From contig PUNB01000032.1 in the NCBI GenBank assembly GCA_003552565.1, positions 1-22,062 of the forward strand: a DNA stretch of 22,062 nucleotides, given 5' to 3'. Source of the DNA: Lentisphaerota bacterium. GTDB taxonomy: Bacteria; Verrucomicrobiota; Lentisphaeria; Oligosphaerales; PUNB01. The translations under genes were made by a program, and so were the position numbers. The notes under the pieces were generated by a model. It was not told the origin of the DNA and did not search any database. It worked only from the letters and a program-made list of their open reading frames with translations. Numbering within the stretch: the first letter of the stretch is position 1; each line of letters starts with the position of its first letter. Shown piece after piece: positions 7,438 to 15,717 of the stretch.

Positions 7438-8876
7438 ACGAAGATAATAAATTCAAAAGAAAACCCTCTTATTCCCAGCGCCATTCAAGCCGTGATGACA
7501 ATCGCGGCCAAGGCGAAGGAAAACATCGCCAGCATAAAACCGACGGCGGCCGACGGAACGAAAGACAGCAGCAATCCGACAGCGGCCATTCCGGCGGCGG
7601 CCTCAAGCGCGACTTCCCGGCTCACAACATGGACCTGCGCCAGCTGCAGGCAATGCCCATGGCGAAGCTGACCGAAATGGCGCTGGAGATGAATATTGAA
7701 GGTGTCGGATCACTGGACAAACATGACCTGATCTTTGACATCCTCAAAACCAACACGGAAAAGAGCGGCCTCTTATTCGGCGGCGGCGTGGTGGAAGTGC
7801 TGCCGGACGGATTCGGTTTTCTGCGCAGTGCTGACTACAGCTATATCCCATGTCCCGAAGATATATACATGAGTCCATCGCAAATCCGTCGCTTTTCACT
7901 GCGTACGGGCGATGAGGTCAGCGGACAGATCCGGCAGCCGCGCGAGAAAGAAAGATTCTTCGCCATGATCAAGGTCGAATCGATCAACGGCGAACCGCCG
8001 GAGGAAAAACGCAAAAGAGTGCCTTTTGAAAACCTTACCCCGCTTTTCCCGAATCAGCGACTGATGATGGAAACCAAACCGGAAGAAATTGAAATGCGGG
8101 TGATGGACTTGGTCACCCCCTTTGGAAGAGGACAGCGGGGATTGATCGTGGCGGCGCCGCGAACCGGGAAAACCGTATTGCTGCAGAAAGTGGCCAACAG
8201 CATAACCACCAATAATAAAGACGTTTTCCTCATGGTTCTGCTGATCGATGAACGGCCGGAAGAAGTTACCGAAATGATGCGCATGGTCGACGGAGAAGTG
8301 GTGCATTCCACCTTTGATGAGCGCCCGGAAAGACATGTGCAGGTGGCTGAAATGGTCAGCGAAAAAGCCAAACGGCAAGTTGAACACGGACGCCATGTGG
8401 TCATTCTGCTGGACAGCATCACTCGTTTGGCGCGTGCCTATAACGCCGTGGAACCGCACAGCGGACGCATCCTCTCGGGAGGAGTCGATGCCAACGCTCT
8501 GCACAAACCGAAAAGATTTTTCGGCGCCGCCAGAAATGTCGAAGAAGGCGGCAGTCTGACGATTATCGCCACCGCCTTGGTGGAGACCGGCAGCCGCATG
8601 GATGAAGTTATCTTTGAAGAATTCAAAGGCACCGGCAACATGGAACTGCACCTCGACCGGCACATGGTCGATAAAAGAATTTTTCCGGCAATCAATATGG
8701 AGCGCAGCGGCACTCGTCGGGAAGAGCTTATGATGCATCCGGATGAACTGGAAAAAGTCTGGCAGCTGCGACGAGCCATGAGCGGAGTGCCGCCGGTTGA
8801 ATCCATGGAAATGTTGATCAAAAAATTGAAAAAAACTCAGAACAATGCTGAATTTCTGTTGTCTCTGCAAGTTTGA
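7434..8876 (+). CDS. rho: transcription termination factor Rho
   Basis: Rho is the hexameric RNA helicase that terminates transcription. The 480-residue protein starts with a basic, Arg/Gln/Gly-rich tail of about 60 residues, probably disordered, then the Rho N-terminal helical domain (about 66-105), the cold-shock-like RNA-binding domain ('GVVEVLPDGFGFLRS', 118-132) and the ATPase. The P-loop is 'AAPRTGKT' (240-247), a variant of the commoner 'APPKAGKT'. Other motifs are Walker B 'HVVILLDSIT' (321-330), 'GGVDANALHKPKRFFGAARN' (349-368) and 'IATALVETGSRMDEVIFEEF' (378-397). ATG at 7434 has GGAGA at 7418-7422 and overlaps the coaE stop. N-terminal extensions of this kind are common outside proteobacteria and vary greatly in length. 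Confidence 0.96.
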   Translation: MNEDNKFKRKPSYSQRHSSRDDNRGQGEGKHRQHKTDGGRRNERQQQSDSGHSGGGLKRDFPAHNMDLRQLQAMPMAKLTEMALEMNIEGVGSLDKHDLIFDILKTNTEKSGLLFGGGVVEVLPDGFGFLRSADYSYIPCPEDIYMSPSQIRRFSLRTGDEVSGQIRQPREKERFFAMIKVESINGEPPEEKRKRVPFENLTPLFPNQRLMMETKPEEIEMRVMDLVTPFGRGQRGLIVAAPRTGKTVLLQKVANSITTNNKDVFLMVLLIDERPEEVTEMMRMVDGEVVHSTFDERPERHVQVAEMVSEKAKRQVEHGRHVVILLDSITRLARAYNAVEPHSGRILSGGVDANALHKPKRFFGAARNVEEGGSLTIIATALVETGSRMDEVIFEEFKGTGNMELHLDRHMVDKRIFPAINMERSGTRREELMMHPDELEKVWQLRRAMSGVPPVESMEMLIKKLKKTQNNAEFLLSLQV

Positions 8877-8959
8877 CAAAGCCTGCTTTCTGAATTAACC
8901 TTAAGTCGCAAAATGCATGGCTTGTCAAGCGAACCCCATTAACAGCAGGAGAATTATTT

Positions 8960-9184
8960 ATGGATACAATGTTGTGCCCTTATTGTGAATGTCGAGTAAT
9001 GATTCGCGATGTCGATGACGAAGGCGGAATGTGCCCAGAATGCGGTGCCGTCATTACCGGCGCTGCAATGATGAATCTTAGCGACACATTCGATGATGAA
9101 TTGGATGATCAAGAAGTGGCCGACAAAGACCCGCTTGATGTCGATGAGGAAGATATAGAAGAAGAAGAGGACGATTTTTTCTAA
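8960..9184 (+). CDS. small zinc-ribbon protein with acidic tail
   Basis: This is a 74-residue protein with an N-terminal zinc ribbon and a strongly acidic C-terminal half. Two CxxC knuckles, CPYC (6-9) and CPEC (25-28), are 15 residues apart; C11 is an extra cysteine. From about residue 42 onward the chain is mostly Asp/Glu ('VDEEDIEEEEDDFF' at the end) and likely disordered. AGGAGA (8947-8952) lies seven bases before the ATG, a strong ribosome-binding site. It sits 83 bases after rho and 11 bases before parE, so it is probably translated from the parEC transcript. A nucleic-acid or RNA-polymerase-binding role is possible by analogy with other zinc ribbons, but nothing in the sequence fixes a function. 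Confidence 0.75.
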   Translation: MDTMLCPYCECRVMIRDVDDEGGMCPECGAVITGAAMMNLSDTFDDELDDQEVADKDPLDVDEEDIEEEEDDFF

Positions 9185-9195
9185 AACCAGCGGAT

Positions 9196-11001
9196 ATGAA
9201 CCAAAGCAGCCATCACAAATACGACGAAAGCAAAGTAAAAACACTATCTTCTCTTGAGCATATCCGCACTCGCCCCGGCATGTATATAGGTCGTCTCGGC
9301 GACGGTTCAAATCCGGATGACGGTATATACGTACTGCTGAAGGAAACAATAGACAACAGTGTCGATGAATTCATTATGGGGGCGGGACGGCGCATTGACG
9401 TGTCGGTCAATGAAGAAGGACGAGTGCGGGTCCGGGACTTCGGTCGCGGTATACCTTTGGGGAAAGTGGTGGAATGCGTCTCCGAGATAAACACCGGAGC
9501 CAAGTACAACGACGAAGTTTTCCAATTCTCGGTCGGGCTTAATGGAGTCGGCACTAAAGCGGTCAACGCTCTTTCAGAAGAATTCTCCGTCAAATCAGTC
9601 CGTCAGGGGACCTGCAAACTGGCATTCTTCCAGGAAGGGGTGCTCCAAAAGGAAGAAGAAGGAGAGACCAGCGAAAACGACGGTACCGAAATAGAGTTCC
9701 TGCCCTCCCGCCAATTTTTTCCAGACTTTCATTTTGATGAAAAACATATTCGCAGAAGACTGCGGAATTACGCCTGTCTCAACAGCGGACTTTCACTTTA
9801 TTTCAACGGCGAAAAATTCTATTCCCGCAACGGCCTCCTCGACCTGCTTGAAGACAAAGTCGATCAGGAAAAAGTTTACCCGATCATTTACCAGAAAAAC
9901 CAGTTTCTGGAATTCGCTTTCTGCCATACTGCCAGTTACGGCGAAACCTACTATTCTTTCGTCAACGGCCAGTTCACCAAAGACGGAGGGACACATCAGT
10001 CCGCCTTCCGCGAAGGCATTCTTAAGGGAGTCAACGAATTCGCCGGTAAAAGCATCGACGGCAACGACGTTCGCAACGGGGTGGTTGGAACCATCGCCAT
10101 TAAACTGCAGGATCCGGTCTTCGAATCGCAGACTAAAAACAAACTCGGCAGCAACGAAATCCGTCCTGAAATCGTCAACACCGTCAAAGATGCAGTCACC
10201 ACTTACCTATACCAGAATAAGGAAGTGGCGGAAAAACTGTTTGAGAAAATCCAGCAGAATGAAAAACTGCGCCGTGACATTCAGAGCGTTCAGAAACAGG
10301 CCCGTGACAAAGCCCGCAAGGGAATGCTGAAAATACCGAAACTGCGGGATTGCAAGTACCACCTCAACGATGCCACTGAAAAAGGAGCTCGCTCAATGCT
10401 GTTCCTGACCGAAGGACAGTCCGCGGCGGGCTCAATGATCAGCTGCAGGGATGTCGATACCCAGGCCATCTTCTGTCTCAAAGGCAAACCTTTAAACTGT
10501 TTTGGGCACCGCCAGGAAACAGTCTATAAAAATGAAGAACTTTATTTCGTTATGCGTTCGATCGGAGTTGAGGAGAGCATGGAGAATCTGCGCTACGAAA
10601 AAATCATCCTGGCCACCGATGCCGATGTCGACGGTCTGCACATCCGCAATCTGCTGATAACCTTTTTCCTGACCTTCTTTGAACAGCTGGTTCTCAGCGA
10701 ACATGTCTACATTCTGGAAACTCCTCTGTTCAGGGTGCGCAATAAAAAAGAGACCATTTACTGCTACGACCAGCGGGAACGGCAAAATGCTGTATCGAAA
10801 CTGGGCGGCAACTGTGAGGTCACCCGTTTTAAGGGACTGGGGGAAATCTCGCCCAGCGAATTCGGTCAGTTCATCGGTCCGGACATCAGACTGCGTCCCG
10901 TGACTGTCGACAATATGCATCATGTGCCGATGCTGTTGAACTTCTTCATGGGCCGCAACACTCCGGAAAGACGGGATTATATTATGGAGCGACTGGTATG
11001 A
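9196..11001 (+). CDS. parE: DNA topoisomerase IV subunit B (ParE; compact type IIA ATPase subunit)
   Basis: The ATPase/toprim subunit of a type IIA topoisomerase, 601 residues. GHKL ATPase motifs: 'ETIDNSVDE' (50-58), 'DFGRGIPLG' (81-89) and 'GLNGVGTKAVNALS' (114-127); the transducer QTK loop is 'SQTKNKLGS' (311-319). The toprim domain has 'EGQSAAGSM' (406-414) with the catalytic glutamate, and 'DADVDG' (475-480) for magnesium; 'RFKGLGE' (544-550) follows. The glutamine in EGQSA replaces the usual aspartate of EGDSA. Length is at the short end of the GyrB/ParE range. ParE is preferred over GyrB because the ParC-like partner lacks a GyrA box and the two genes overlap (ATGA at 10998-11001), as in topoisomerase IV operons. 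A GyrB paralogue elsewhere would settle it. Confidence 0.88.
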   Translation: MNQSSHHKYDESKVKTLSSLEHIRTRPGMYIGRLGDGSNPDDGIYVLLKETIDNSVDEFIMGAGRRIDVSVNEEGRVRVRDFGRGIPLGKVVECVSEINTGAKYNDEVFQFSVGLNGVGTKAVNALSEEFSVKSVRQGTCKLAFFQEGVLQKEEEGETSENDGTEIEFLPSRQFFPDFHFDEKHIRRRLRNYACLNSGLSLYFNGEKFYSRNGLLDLLEDKVDQEKVYPIIYQKNQFLEFAFCHTASYGETYYSFVNGQFTKDGGTHQSAFREGILKGVNEFAGKSIDGNDVRNGVVGTIAIKLQDPVFESQTKNKLGSNEIRPEIVNTVKDAVTTYLYQNKEVAEKLFEKIQQNEKLRRDIQSVQKQARDKARKGMLKIPKLRDCKYHLNDATEKGARSMLFLTEGQSAAGSMISCRDVDTQAIFCLKGKPLNCFGHRQETVYKNEELYFVMRSIGVEESMENLRYEKIILATDADVDGLHIRNLLITFFLTFFEQLVLSEHVYILETPLFRVRNKKETIYCYDQRERQNAVSKLGGNCEVTRFKGLGEISPSEFGQFIGPDIRLRPVTVDNMHHVPMLLNFFMGRNTPERRDYIMERLV

Positions 11002-13385
11002 TCGAACAGGACACCTCCCCCTCCGAGCCGGAAAATCACAACCCGCAAGCCGCTGAAAACGATGTCCGGGAAACCACAGAATTCCCCTTCAACGGTTGCC
11101 AAGACGACCCGCTTCAGGAAATGATGAGTGGAAACTTTATCGAATACGCTTCGTATTCGATAAAAGAAAGAGCCATTCCGCACATCGATGACGGCCTCAA
11201 ACCCGTCCAGAGACGGATTCTTCATTCACTGCATCAAATCGACGACGGACGCTACCATAAAGTGGCCAACGTCATCGGCCATACCATGCAGTATCATCCC
11301 CACGGCGACGCCTCCATCGGTGATGCTTTGATCGTGCTGGCAAACAAAAAATATTTTATCGACCCCCAGGGCAACTTCGGCAACATCTTCACCGGCGATG
11401 ACGCTTCCGCTCCCCGTTACATTGAATGTCGACTGACTGAACTGGCTCGAGAAGTAATGTTCAACCCGGAAATAACCGAGTTTGTCGATTCCTATGACGG
11501 ACGCAATCGAGAGCCGGTCACTCTGCCCGCGAAAATCCCCTCCCTGCTTCTGCTCGGCGCCGACGGTATCGCCGTCGGCATGCGCACCCGTATTCTTCCG
11601 CATAACTTCAACGAACTGTTGAAAGCGCAGATAAAAATCTTAAAAGGCGGATCAGTCAACATCTATCCCGATTTCCCCACCCGAGGAACCATTGATGTCA
11701 GCGATTACGAGGACGGCTACGGGCGCGTCAAAGTCCGGGCCGTTATCGAAAAGAAAAACGACAAAACCCTGACAATTCGGGAAATCCCCTACACAACTTC
11801 CACTGAAAGCCTCATTTCTTCTATTGAAGACGCCGCCCGCAAGGGAAAAATAAAAATCTCTTCCATACATGATTTCACCGCTGAAAACGTGGAAATTGAA
11901 ATCAACCTGCCGCGCGGTGTCCATGCCGAAGAAACCCGACGACAGCTTTACGCCTACACGGATTGCGAGCTGAACATAGGTTCCCAGATCATCGTCATAA
12001 ACAACAATCAGCCGGTTCAGATGGGTGTCAATGACATTCTCCGGCACATCACCGACAAGCTGCTGGAATATCTCCAACGGGAGCTGCAGATTGAACTGGA
12101 CAAGCTGCATGACCGCTTCCATGACAAAACCTTGGCGAGAATTTTTATTGAGAACCGAATATATAAAAGAATCGAAGAATCTGAAACCTATCCTAAAGTC
12201 ATCTCCGAAGTTCGGCGGGGACTGGAGCCTTTCCGTAAACAGCTGAAAAGAGAAATCACCGATGAGGACATTGAGAAGCTGCTTCAGATACAGATCAAAC
12301 GCATCTCCCGCTTTGACCTCAACCAGAACCAGGCCGAAATCGAACGCATAATAAAAGCAATCGGCGAAACTGAAGAAGCCCTGGCCAACTTGACGGATCA
12401 TACCATCAACTACCTGAAGGCGCTATTGAAAAAGTACGGCAAATTATTCCCCAGGCAGACGAAAATCACCGATCTCGAAGAAGTCGACGCTCGTAAAGTC
12501 GCTCGCCGCAACATCAAAGTCGGACATGACCGGAAAAACCATTTTCTCGGCTCAAACGTCCGCAACAGCAATAAAAACGAGGAATATCTGCTGTGCAGTG
12601 AATTCGACCGTTTGATTCTTCTGCGCAGTGACGGATCTTTCAAAGTTATACCGGTGCCCACTAAAACTTATATCGGAGCGGTAAAACACGTTTTTATCGC
12701 TGACCGCCAGCAGGTTTACAGTATGATCTATCGAGACCGAAAAACTAAAAGACATTATGTCAAACGCTTTAAAATCGACCGCTACATTACCAAGCGCGAA
12801 TACCGCACTATCCCCAAAGGCTGTGTAGTTGAATCGGTTTTCACCAATCAGGGAGTGGTGCTGAGAGCTGAGTTCAAGCACAAAAGCAAGGGAAGTGAAG
12901 ACTTTCAGGATATCGAGATGGACAATGTGGAAATGCGCTCCACCACCGCACGCGGGTTTAAGATATCCAGCCGGGAAATATCCTCCTTTTCCCAGATAAA
13001 ACGCGGAAGCTCAGCCGCCCCCGCGCCGATGTCGGAGGAAAATCCGAAAATACAAGAAGAAGATCCACAGGAACAATCCTCGCAAAAAAAAGCAGTCCCG
13101 GGAGGAAAACAGGAAGCAGGCTGTGCCCAAAGCGAAAAAAACGGCAAGAAACCAGTAAAAAAATCCAGCAAAAAGAATCCGGGCAAGAACAAAAAAAAGA
13201 AACCCGATACCGAAAAAGCCAGTCCCCCTCCCGAACCACAGGGAGAAAGCAGCCATACACCGGGAAACGGAACACCGAACAAAAAAACGGCCGCTCCTCC
13301 TGAAGCTGAATCCTCAACTGACAACACCGCTCGCAAAAAAGGACATATTCTAATCGACGAAGACACTCCCTTCTTTCTCGAATAA
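10998..13385 (+). CDS. parC: DNA topoisomerase IV subunit A (ParC) with lysine-rich C-terminal tail
   Basis: The cleavage-ligation subunit, 795 residues. After a polar N-terminal extension of about 35 residues comes the winged-helix domain with 'HPHGDAS' (100-106) and the catalytic tyrosine Y141 in 'APRYIECRLT'. The tower and coiled coil run to about 490. A reduced C-terminal domain (about 525-670) contains beta-rich repeats such as 'LLCSEFDRLILLRSDGSFKV' but no GyrA box, so DNA wrapping as in gyrase is not expected. Residues 671-795 form a low-complexity Lys/Pro/Glu/Ser-rich tail that ends in 'HILIDEDTPFFLE', which looks specific rather than random. The tail DNA has several A7-A8 runs. The gene overlaps parE by four bases. 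Confidence 0.9.
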   Translation: MIEQDTSPSEPENHNPQAAENDVRETTEFPFNGCQDDPLQEMMSGNFIEYASYSIKERAIPHIDDGLKPVQRRILHSLHQIDDGRYHKVANVIGHTMQYHPHGDASIGDALIVLANKKYFIDPQGNFGNIFTGDDASAPRYIECRLTELAREVMFNPEITEFVDSYDGRNREPVTLPAKIPSLLLLGADGIAVGMRTRILPHNFNELLKAQIKILKGGSVNIYPDFPTRGTIDVSDYEDGYGRVKVRAVIEKKNDKTLTIREIPYTTSTESLISSIEDAARKGKIKISSIHDFTAENVEIEINLPRGVHAEETRRQLYAYTDCELNIGSQIIVINNNQPVQMGVNDILRHITDKLLEYLQRELQIELDKLHDRFHDKTLARIFIENRIYKRIEESETYPKVISEVRRGLEPFRKQLKREITDEDIEKLLQIQIKRISRFDLNQNQAEIERIIKAIGETEEALANLTDHTINYLKALLKKYGKLFPRQTKITDLEEVDARKVARRNIKVGHDRKNHFLGSNVRNSNKNEEYLLCSEFDRLILLRSDGSFKVIPVPTKTYIGAVKHVFIADRQQVYSMIYRDRKTKRHYVKRFKIDRYITKREYRTIPKGCVVESVFTNQGVVLRAEFKHKSKGSEDFQDIEMDNVEMRSTTARGFKISSREISSFSQIKRGSSAAPAPMSEENPKIQEEDPQEQSSQKKAVPGGKQEAGCAQSEKNGKKPVKKSSKKNPGKNKKKKPDTEKASPPPEPQGESSHTPGNGTPNKKTAAPPEAESSTDNTARKKGHILIDEDTPFFLE

Positions 13386-13409
13386 TGACAAAATCAGGAA
13401 ATCCTTTTA

Positions 13410-14354
13410 ATGTTCCAAATTATCATCACTTCACTACTGCCGATCTTTTTGGTCCTGGGGCTGGGGGCGGCGCTTAAAACCTGGGAATTCCTGCCGGCCG
13501 AGTTTTTTCCTAAACTCAATCGTCTGGCATTCTATATCGGCCTGCCGGCGCTGCTGTTTTCCCGCATAGCCACTTCGCCTCTGGAAGGAGGCCCGGCGCT
13601 GCGCATTTTCTGGCTCATTCTGGGCGTTTCAGCTCTAGTCCTGCCGATCGCCTTCCTTATAGTCAAGACCATGAAACTGAGCCGCCCCTCACAGGGTGCT
13701 TTTCTACAGGCCGGCTTACGAGGCAACTTAGCCTACATCGGGCTTTCGGTGATTCTTTACACCATGGATGGAAACGGCATGGGCAACGGCGGTGTGGAAA
13801 CAACCGCCATGCTGGTGCTGGCTCCCACAGTGCCGCTTTACAACATTCTATCGGTCATTATCCTGTCAGGCTGCTCCGATCAAAAGCATCGGCGTCCTTC
13901 CTTAGTCAGTCTGGGAAAAAAAATAATCACCAACCCCCTGCTGATTGCCTGTCTCCTTGGACTGGCGGTGGCCTGGCTGCAGTGGCAAGTTCCGGTGGCG
14001 GTTCTGCGCACCCTGGAACCGCTGAGCCAAATGGCGCTGCCGCTGGCGTTGCTCGCCATAGGATCTTCCCTCTGCGGCGGCGGCTTAAATCGTCAGGCAG
14101 TGCTGCCCGCCGCCATTGCCTCCATACTGAAAGTGGGATTGACTCCTCTGCTGGGGTTTTTCGGCGCCCGAATGCTCTCCTTAACTCCGGAAGAAACCCG
14201 TATGGCTCTGCTGTTCCTGGCCTGCCCCACCGCCGTCACCGGCTTCATTATGGCTGAACAGATGGGTGCCGATGAAAAACTGGCCGGCAACGCCGTGGTA
14301 CTAAGCACCCTCTTCTCTTTCTTCTCACTCTCAGCCGTCCTGGTGCTGACCTGA
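13410..14354 (+). CDS. AEC-family (auxin efflux carrier type) permease
   Basis: A 314-residue integral membrane protein with about ten predicted helices in two halves, the layout of the AEC/Mem_trans family. Helpful landmarks are the N-terminal 'LLPIFLVLGLGAALKTW', 'LNRLAFYIGLPALLFSRIA' (about 36-54), 'RGNLAYIGL' (104-112), a central cytoplasmic loop around 155-170, and the second half with 'LSQMALPLALLAIGSSL' (about 204-220). Family members export or import small carboxylates such as malate, or auxin-like compounds; substrate cannot be read from sequence. ATG at 13410 follows AGGA (13396-13399). It starts 24 bases after parC and may be read from the same transcript, though functionally unrelated. 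It is the last plus-strand gene before the strand switch. Confidence 0.82.
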   Translation: MFQIIITSLLPIFLVLGLGAALKTWEFLPAEFFPKLNRLAFYIGLPALLFSRIATSPLEGGPALRIFWLILGVSALVLPIAFLIVKTMKLSRPSQGAFLQAGLRGNLAYIGLSVILYTMDGNGMGNGGVETTAMLVLAPTVPLYNILSVIILSGCSDQKHRRPSLVSLGKKIITNPLLIACLLGLAVAWLQWQVPVAVLRTLEPLSQMALPLALLAIGSSLCGGGLNRQAVLPAAIASILKVGLTPLLGFFGARMLSLTPEETRMALLFLACPTAVTGFIMAEQMGADEKLAGNAVVLSTLFSFFSLSAVLVLT

Positions 14355-14369
14355 CAGCGCTCAGGAGCG

Positions 14370-14384
14370 GCTTATGTGAGACTT
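14370..14384 (+). repeat. 15-base repeat copy shared with the right-end island
   Basis: GCTTATGTGAGACTT is identical to 21718-21732, where it forms the outer arm of a nested inverted repeat. Here it stands alone just after the permease stop codon. Confidence 0.6.
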
Positions 14385-14403
14385 CACGTTGTTGAGACAT
14401 TGG

Positions 14404-14435
14404 AACTGCCGGAGTTACGCCTTCTGGCGGCAGTT
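14404..14435. repeat. 8-bp inverted repeat
   Basis: AACTGCCG (14404-14411) and CGGCAGTT (14428-14435) are perfect inverted copies with a 16-base loop, itself holding a small GCC-TTCT-GGC hairpin. It lies 50 bases after the permease gene but has no T run, so it is not a standard intrinsic terminator. Confidence 0.4.
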
Positions 14436-14562
14436 GCAGCGAGCTTCCCCCTTCGCCCTCGGGACTACGGCGTGACATGTCAGCGAGCAGGCGAAAGACC
14501 TATGAGATAACGATTTTCCGGATTCGACTTTTAACCCTGATCATGCTGTTTCATGAGCTCCG

Positions 14563-14584
14563 TCGCTAGTTGCAAGTCGCTAGT
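14563..14584 (+). repeat. direct repeat TCGCTAGT, two copies
   Basis: TCGCTAGT occurs at 14563-14570 and 14577-14584, separated by TGCAAG. Short arrays of this 'cgctagt' type recur in intergenic DNA of some environmental bacteria, as far as I recall. Confidence 0.4.
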
Positions 14585-14759
14585 CAAAAAATTGCAATCA
14601 GAAAACATACACCCTGAACGACACAGGTTCCCATTCGCTTTCGAGTCGGGCAAGACTGACCGAGATCCGTGGTTCTAAAATCTTTCGCACGGAAATCGAT
14701 GGGCAAAGATGAAGAAAGTTTGGGGTTCGGGGCGAGACGATTAGCCGTTGAACATCGCT

Positions 14760-14780
14760 CCGGGCGCACAAGGCGCCCGG
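14760..14780. repeat. strong GC hairpin CCGGGCGC/GCGCCCGG
   Basis: A perfect 8-bp stem, CCGGGCGC (14760-14767) and GCGCCCGG (14773-14780), encloses a five-base loop ACAAG. No T run follows on either strand. It could stabilise a 3' end or belong to a repeat element. Confidence 0.5.
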
Positions 14781-14823
14781 TGGCGGGAAGTCTACCGTAA
14801 TCGATACAGATGCAAGACACCCT

Positions 14824-14848
14824 GCGTAAAGGCTGACTCACCTTACGC
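14824..14848 (-). terminator. possible terminator hairpin downstream of pal
   Basis: GCGTAAAGG (14824-14832) pairs with CCTTACGC (14841-14848) with one bulged A and an eight-base loop. It begins 18 bases after the pal stop on the minus strand, the right place for a 3' end. There is no U tract after it, so it may be a processing or stabilising structure, or Rho-assisted. Confidence 0.3.
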
Positions 14849-14866
14849 GGGGCGACACACTGGCAC

Positions 14867-15481
14867 CTAATCGCGCGGCAAGCCGACAATAAACTGGGCG
14901 CGGCGATTCAGGGCGTGCTGATCTTCGGTGGTGGCGTTCGGAATGGCCGGTCGCTCAAAACCATAACTGACAGTATTCAAACGCTCAGCGGAGATCCCCA
15001 GATCAGTCAGGTAATCCTTGACCGACAAAGCCCGGCGTTCACCCAGGCCTCGGTTATATTCGGCACTGCCTCGTTCATCGCAATGACCCTCAATAACCAA
15101 ATGATATTCCTGGTTTTCATGTAAATAATCAGCCATCTCTTCCAGCTTCGGCCTTTCGCTGGCTCCGATAGCGGAGCGATCAAAAGCGAAATAAACAATT
15201 ATTTCTGAAAGCGGATGCCCTTCGACCTCTTCGAGGTCTCCGGGAAGAGATGCGGGAGCGTCCTGCAAAGACTCCCAAGGCGCCGAATCCTCCAGAGACC
15301 AGTCGTCCAATTCTCCTGGGTCAGTCTCGAACTCCTGAGCAAATTCAGGCTCCGGACGCACACGAGGCGGGTGCTGAGTAGTCCAGTCCCAGCGTGCCTG
15401 CGGCTGACGACAGCCGCTGCTTACCACCAGCATAAAACCCGCAATCAACATAAAGAATGATTTTGTCATTAATTTTTTCAT
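14867..15481 (-). CDS. pal: peptidoglycan-associated lipoprotein Pal (OmpA-like domain)
   Basis: Pal is an outer-membrane lipoprotein that binds peptidoglycan through its OmpA-like domain and works with Tol proteins in envelope integrity. From the ATG at 15481 the product has 204 residues: a lipoprotein signal peptide ending 'LVVSSGC' with the lipidated Cys at 24, an acidic Pro-rich linker (about 25-90) and the OmpA-like domain (about 93-204). The domain has 'IVYFAFDRSAI', 'VIEGHCDERGSAEYNRGLGE' and 'NRRAQF', the expected peptidoglycan-binding pattern. ATG at 15481 is preferred over the GTG at 15487, because GAGGTG (15490-15485) is the Shine-Dalgarno and contains that GTG. The acidic linker is longer than in proteobacterial Pal. 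No tolB or ybgF neighbour is seen. A promoter lies upstream at 15566-15594. Confidence 0.9.
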   Translation of the reverse strand: MKKLMTKSFFMLIAGFMLVVSSGCRQPQARWDWTTQHPPRVRPEPEFAQEFETDPGELDDWSLEDSAPWESLQDAPASLPGDLEEVEGHPLSEIIVYFAFDRSAIGASERPKLEEMADYLHENQEYHLVIEGHCDERGSAEYNRGLGERRALSVKDYLTDLGISAERLNTVSYGFERPAIPNATTEDQHALNRRAQFIVGLPRD

Positions 15482-15565
15482 TGTCACCTCGCCTGAATTT
15501 TACCAATTTTTTTTATGCCCGTTTCTGTGAGATAAGAATAACCGAAGTTGTAAGTATAATATATC

Positions 15566-15594
15566 ATTATAAAAGAAAAAGCAAAACTGATCAA
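15566..15594 (-). promoter_or_regulatory. sigma70-type promoter of pal
   Basis: On the minus strand TTGATC (15594-15589) is followed after exactly 17 bases by TATAAT (15571-15566). This gives four of six and six of six consensus matches. It predicts a start near 15559 and an AT-rich leader of about 78 bases before the pal ATG, so pal is likely transcribed separately from the upstream Sua5 fusion gene. Confidence 0.6.
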
Positions 15595-15717
15595 AAAAGA
15601 ATCAATAAAAAAACTCCCGGGGGCTTTTTGCCTCATCAACTTACACGCCAGATTGGCATCGCCCGCGAACATAATTACCCGCGGATTCCGCGGAGCAGCC
15701 ATTTTTTTGACAGACTG

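Larger units (their letters stand above)
14355..14866. other. 512-base non-coding spacer between convergent genes, with hairpins and short repeats
   Basis: No credible gene is visible: the open frames are short and lack start signals and protein-like composition. The spacer separates the AEC permease from pal on the opposite strand. It contains a 15-base sequence shared with the right-end repeat island, an 8-bp inverted repeat, a direct octamer repeat, a strong GC hairpin and a possible pal terminator, each listed separately. It also has CGCGGGGCGACACA (14846-14859), whose reverse complement occurs at 21865-21878. The mix suggests decayed repeat elements. Confidence 0.55.

Noticed and set aside
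7896..8879. 327-residue open frame on the minus strand opposite rho
   Set aside because: It overlaps a highly conserved Rho coding region, is rich in His/Phe typical of an antisense shadow, and has no recognisable domain or start signal.
11652..12401. 249-residue minus-strand open frame opposite parC
   Set aside because: Shadow of the conserved ParC frame; no motif, composition as expected for an antisense reading.
14248..14478. 76-residue minus-strand frame after the permease, and a 101-residue frame at 14584-14889
   Set aside because: Low-complexity or Arg/Cys-rich readings without start signals; the first overlaps the permease and the second overlaps the end of pal and a hairpin.
14563..14584. 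Possible CRISPR or attachment site from the TCGCTAGT direct repeats
   Set aside because: Only two 8-base copies with a 6-base spacer, no cas genes, no tRNA or integrase nearby.
15610..15635. A-rich/CCCGGGGGC/T5 sequence resembling a bidirectional terminator
   Set aside because: When paired by hand the stem has mismatches next to the core and almost no loop; not convincing.
15484..15702. 72-residue minus-strand frame just after the Sua5 fusion, starting 'MAAPRNPRVIMFAGDANLAC'
   Set aside because: The start faintly recalls the N-terminus of ribose-phosphate pyrophosphokinase ('FAGNANPELA'), but the likeness ends after about 20 residues, the rest is AT-rich without pattern, and the pal promoter and leader lie in it. 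At most a relic.
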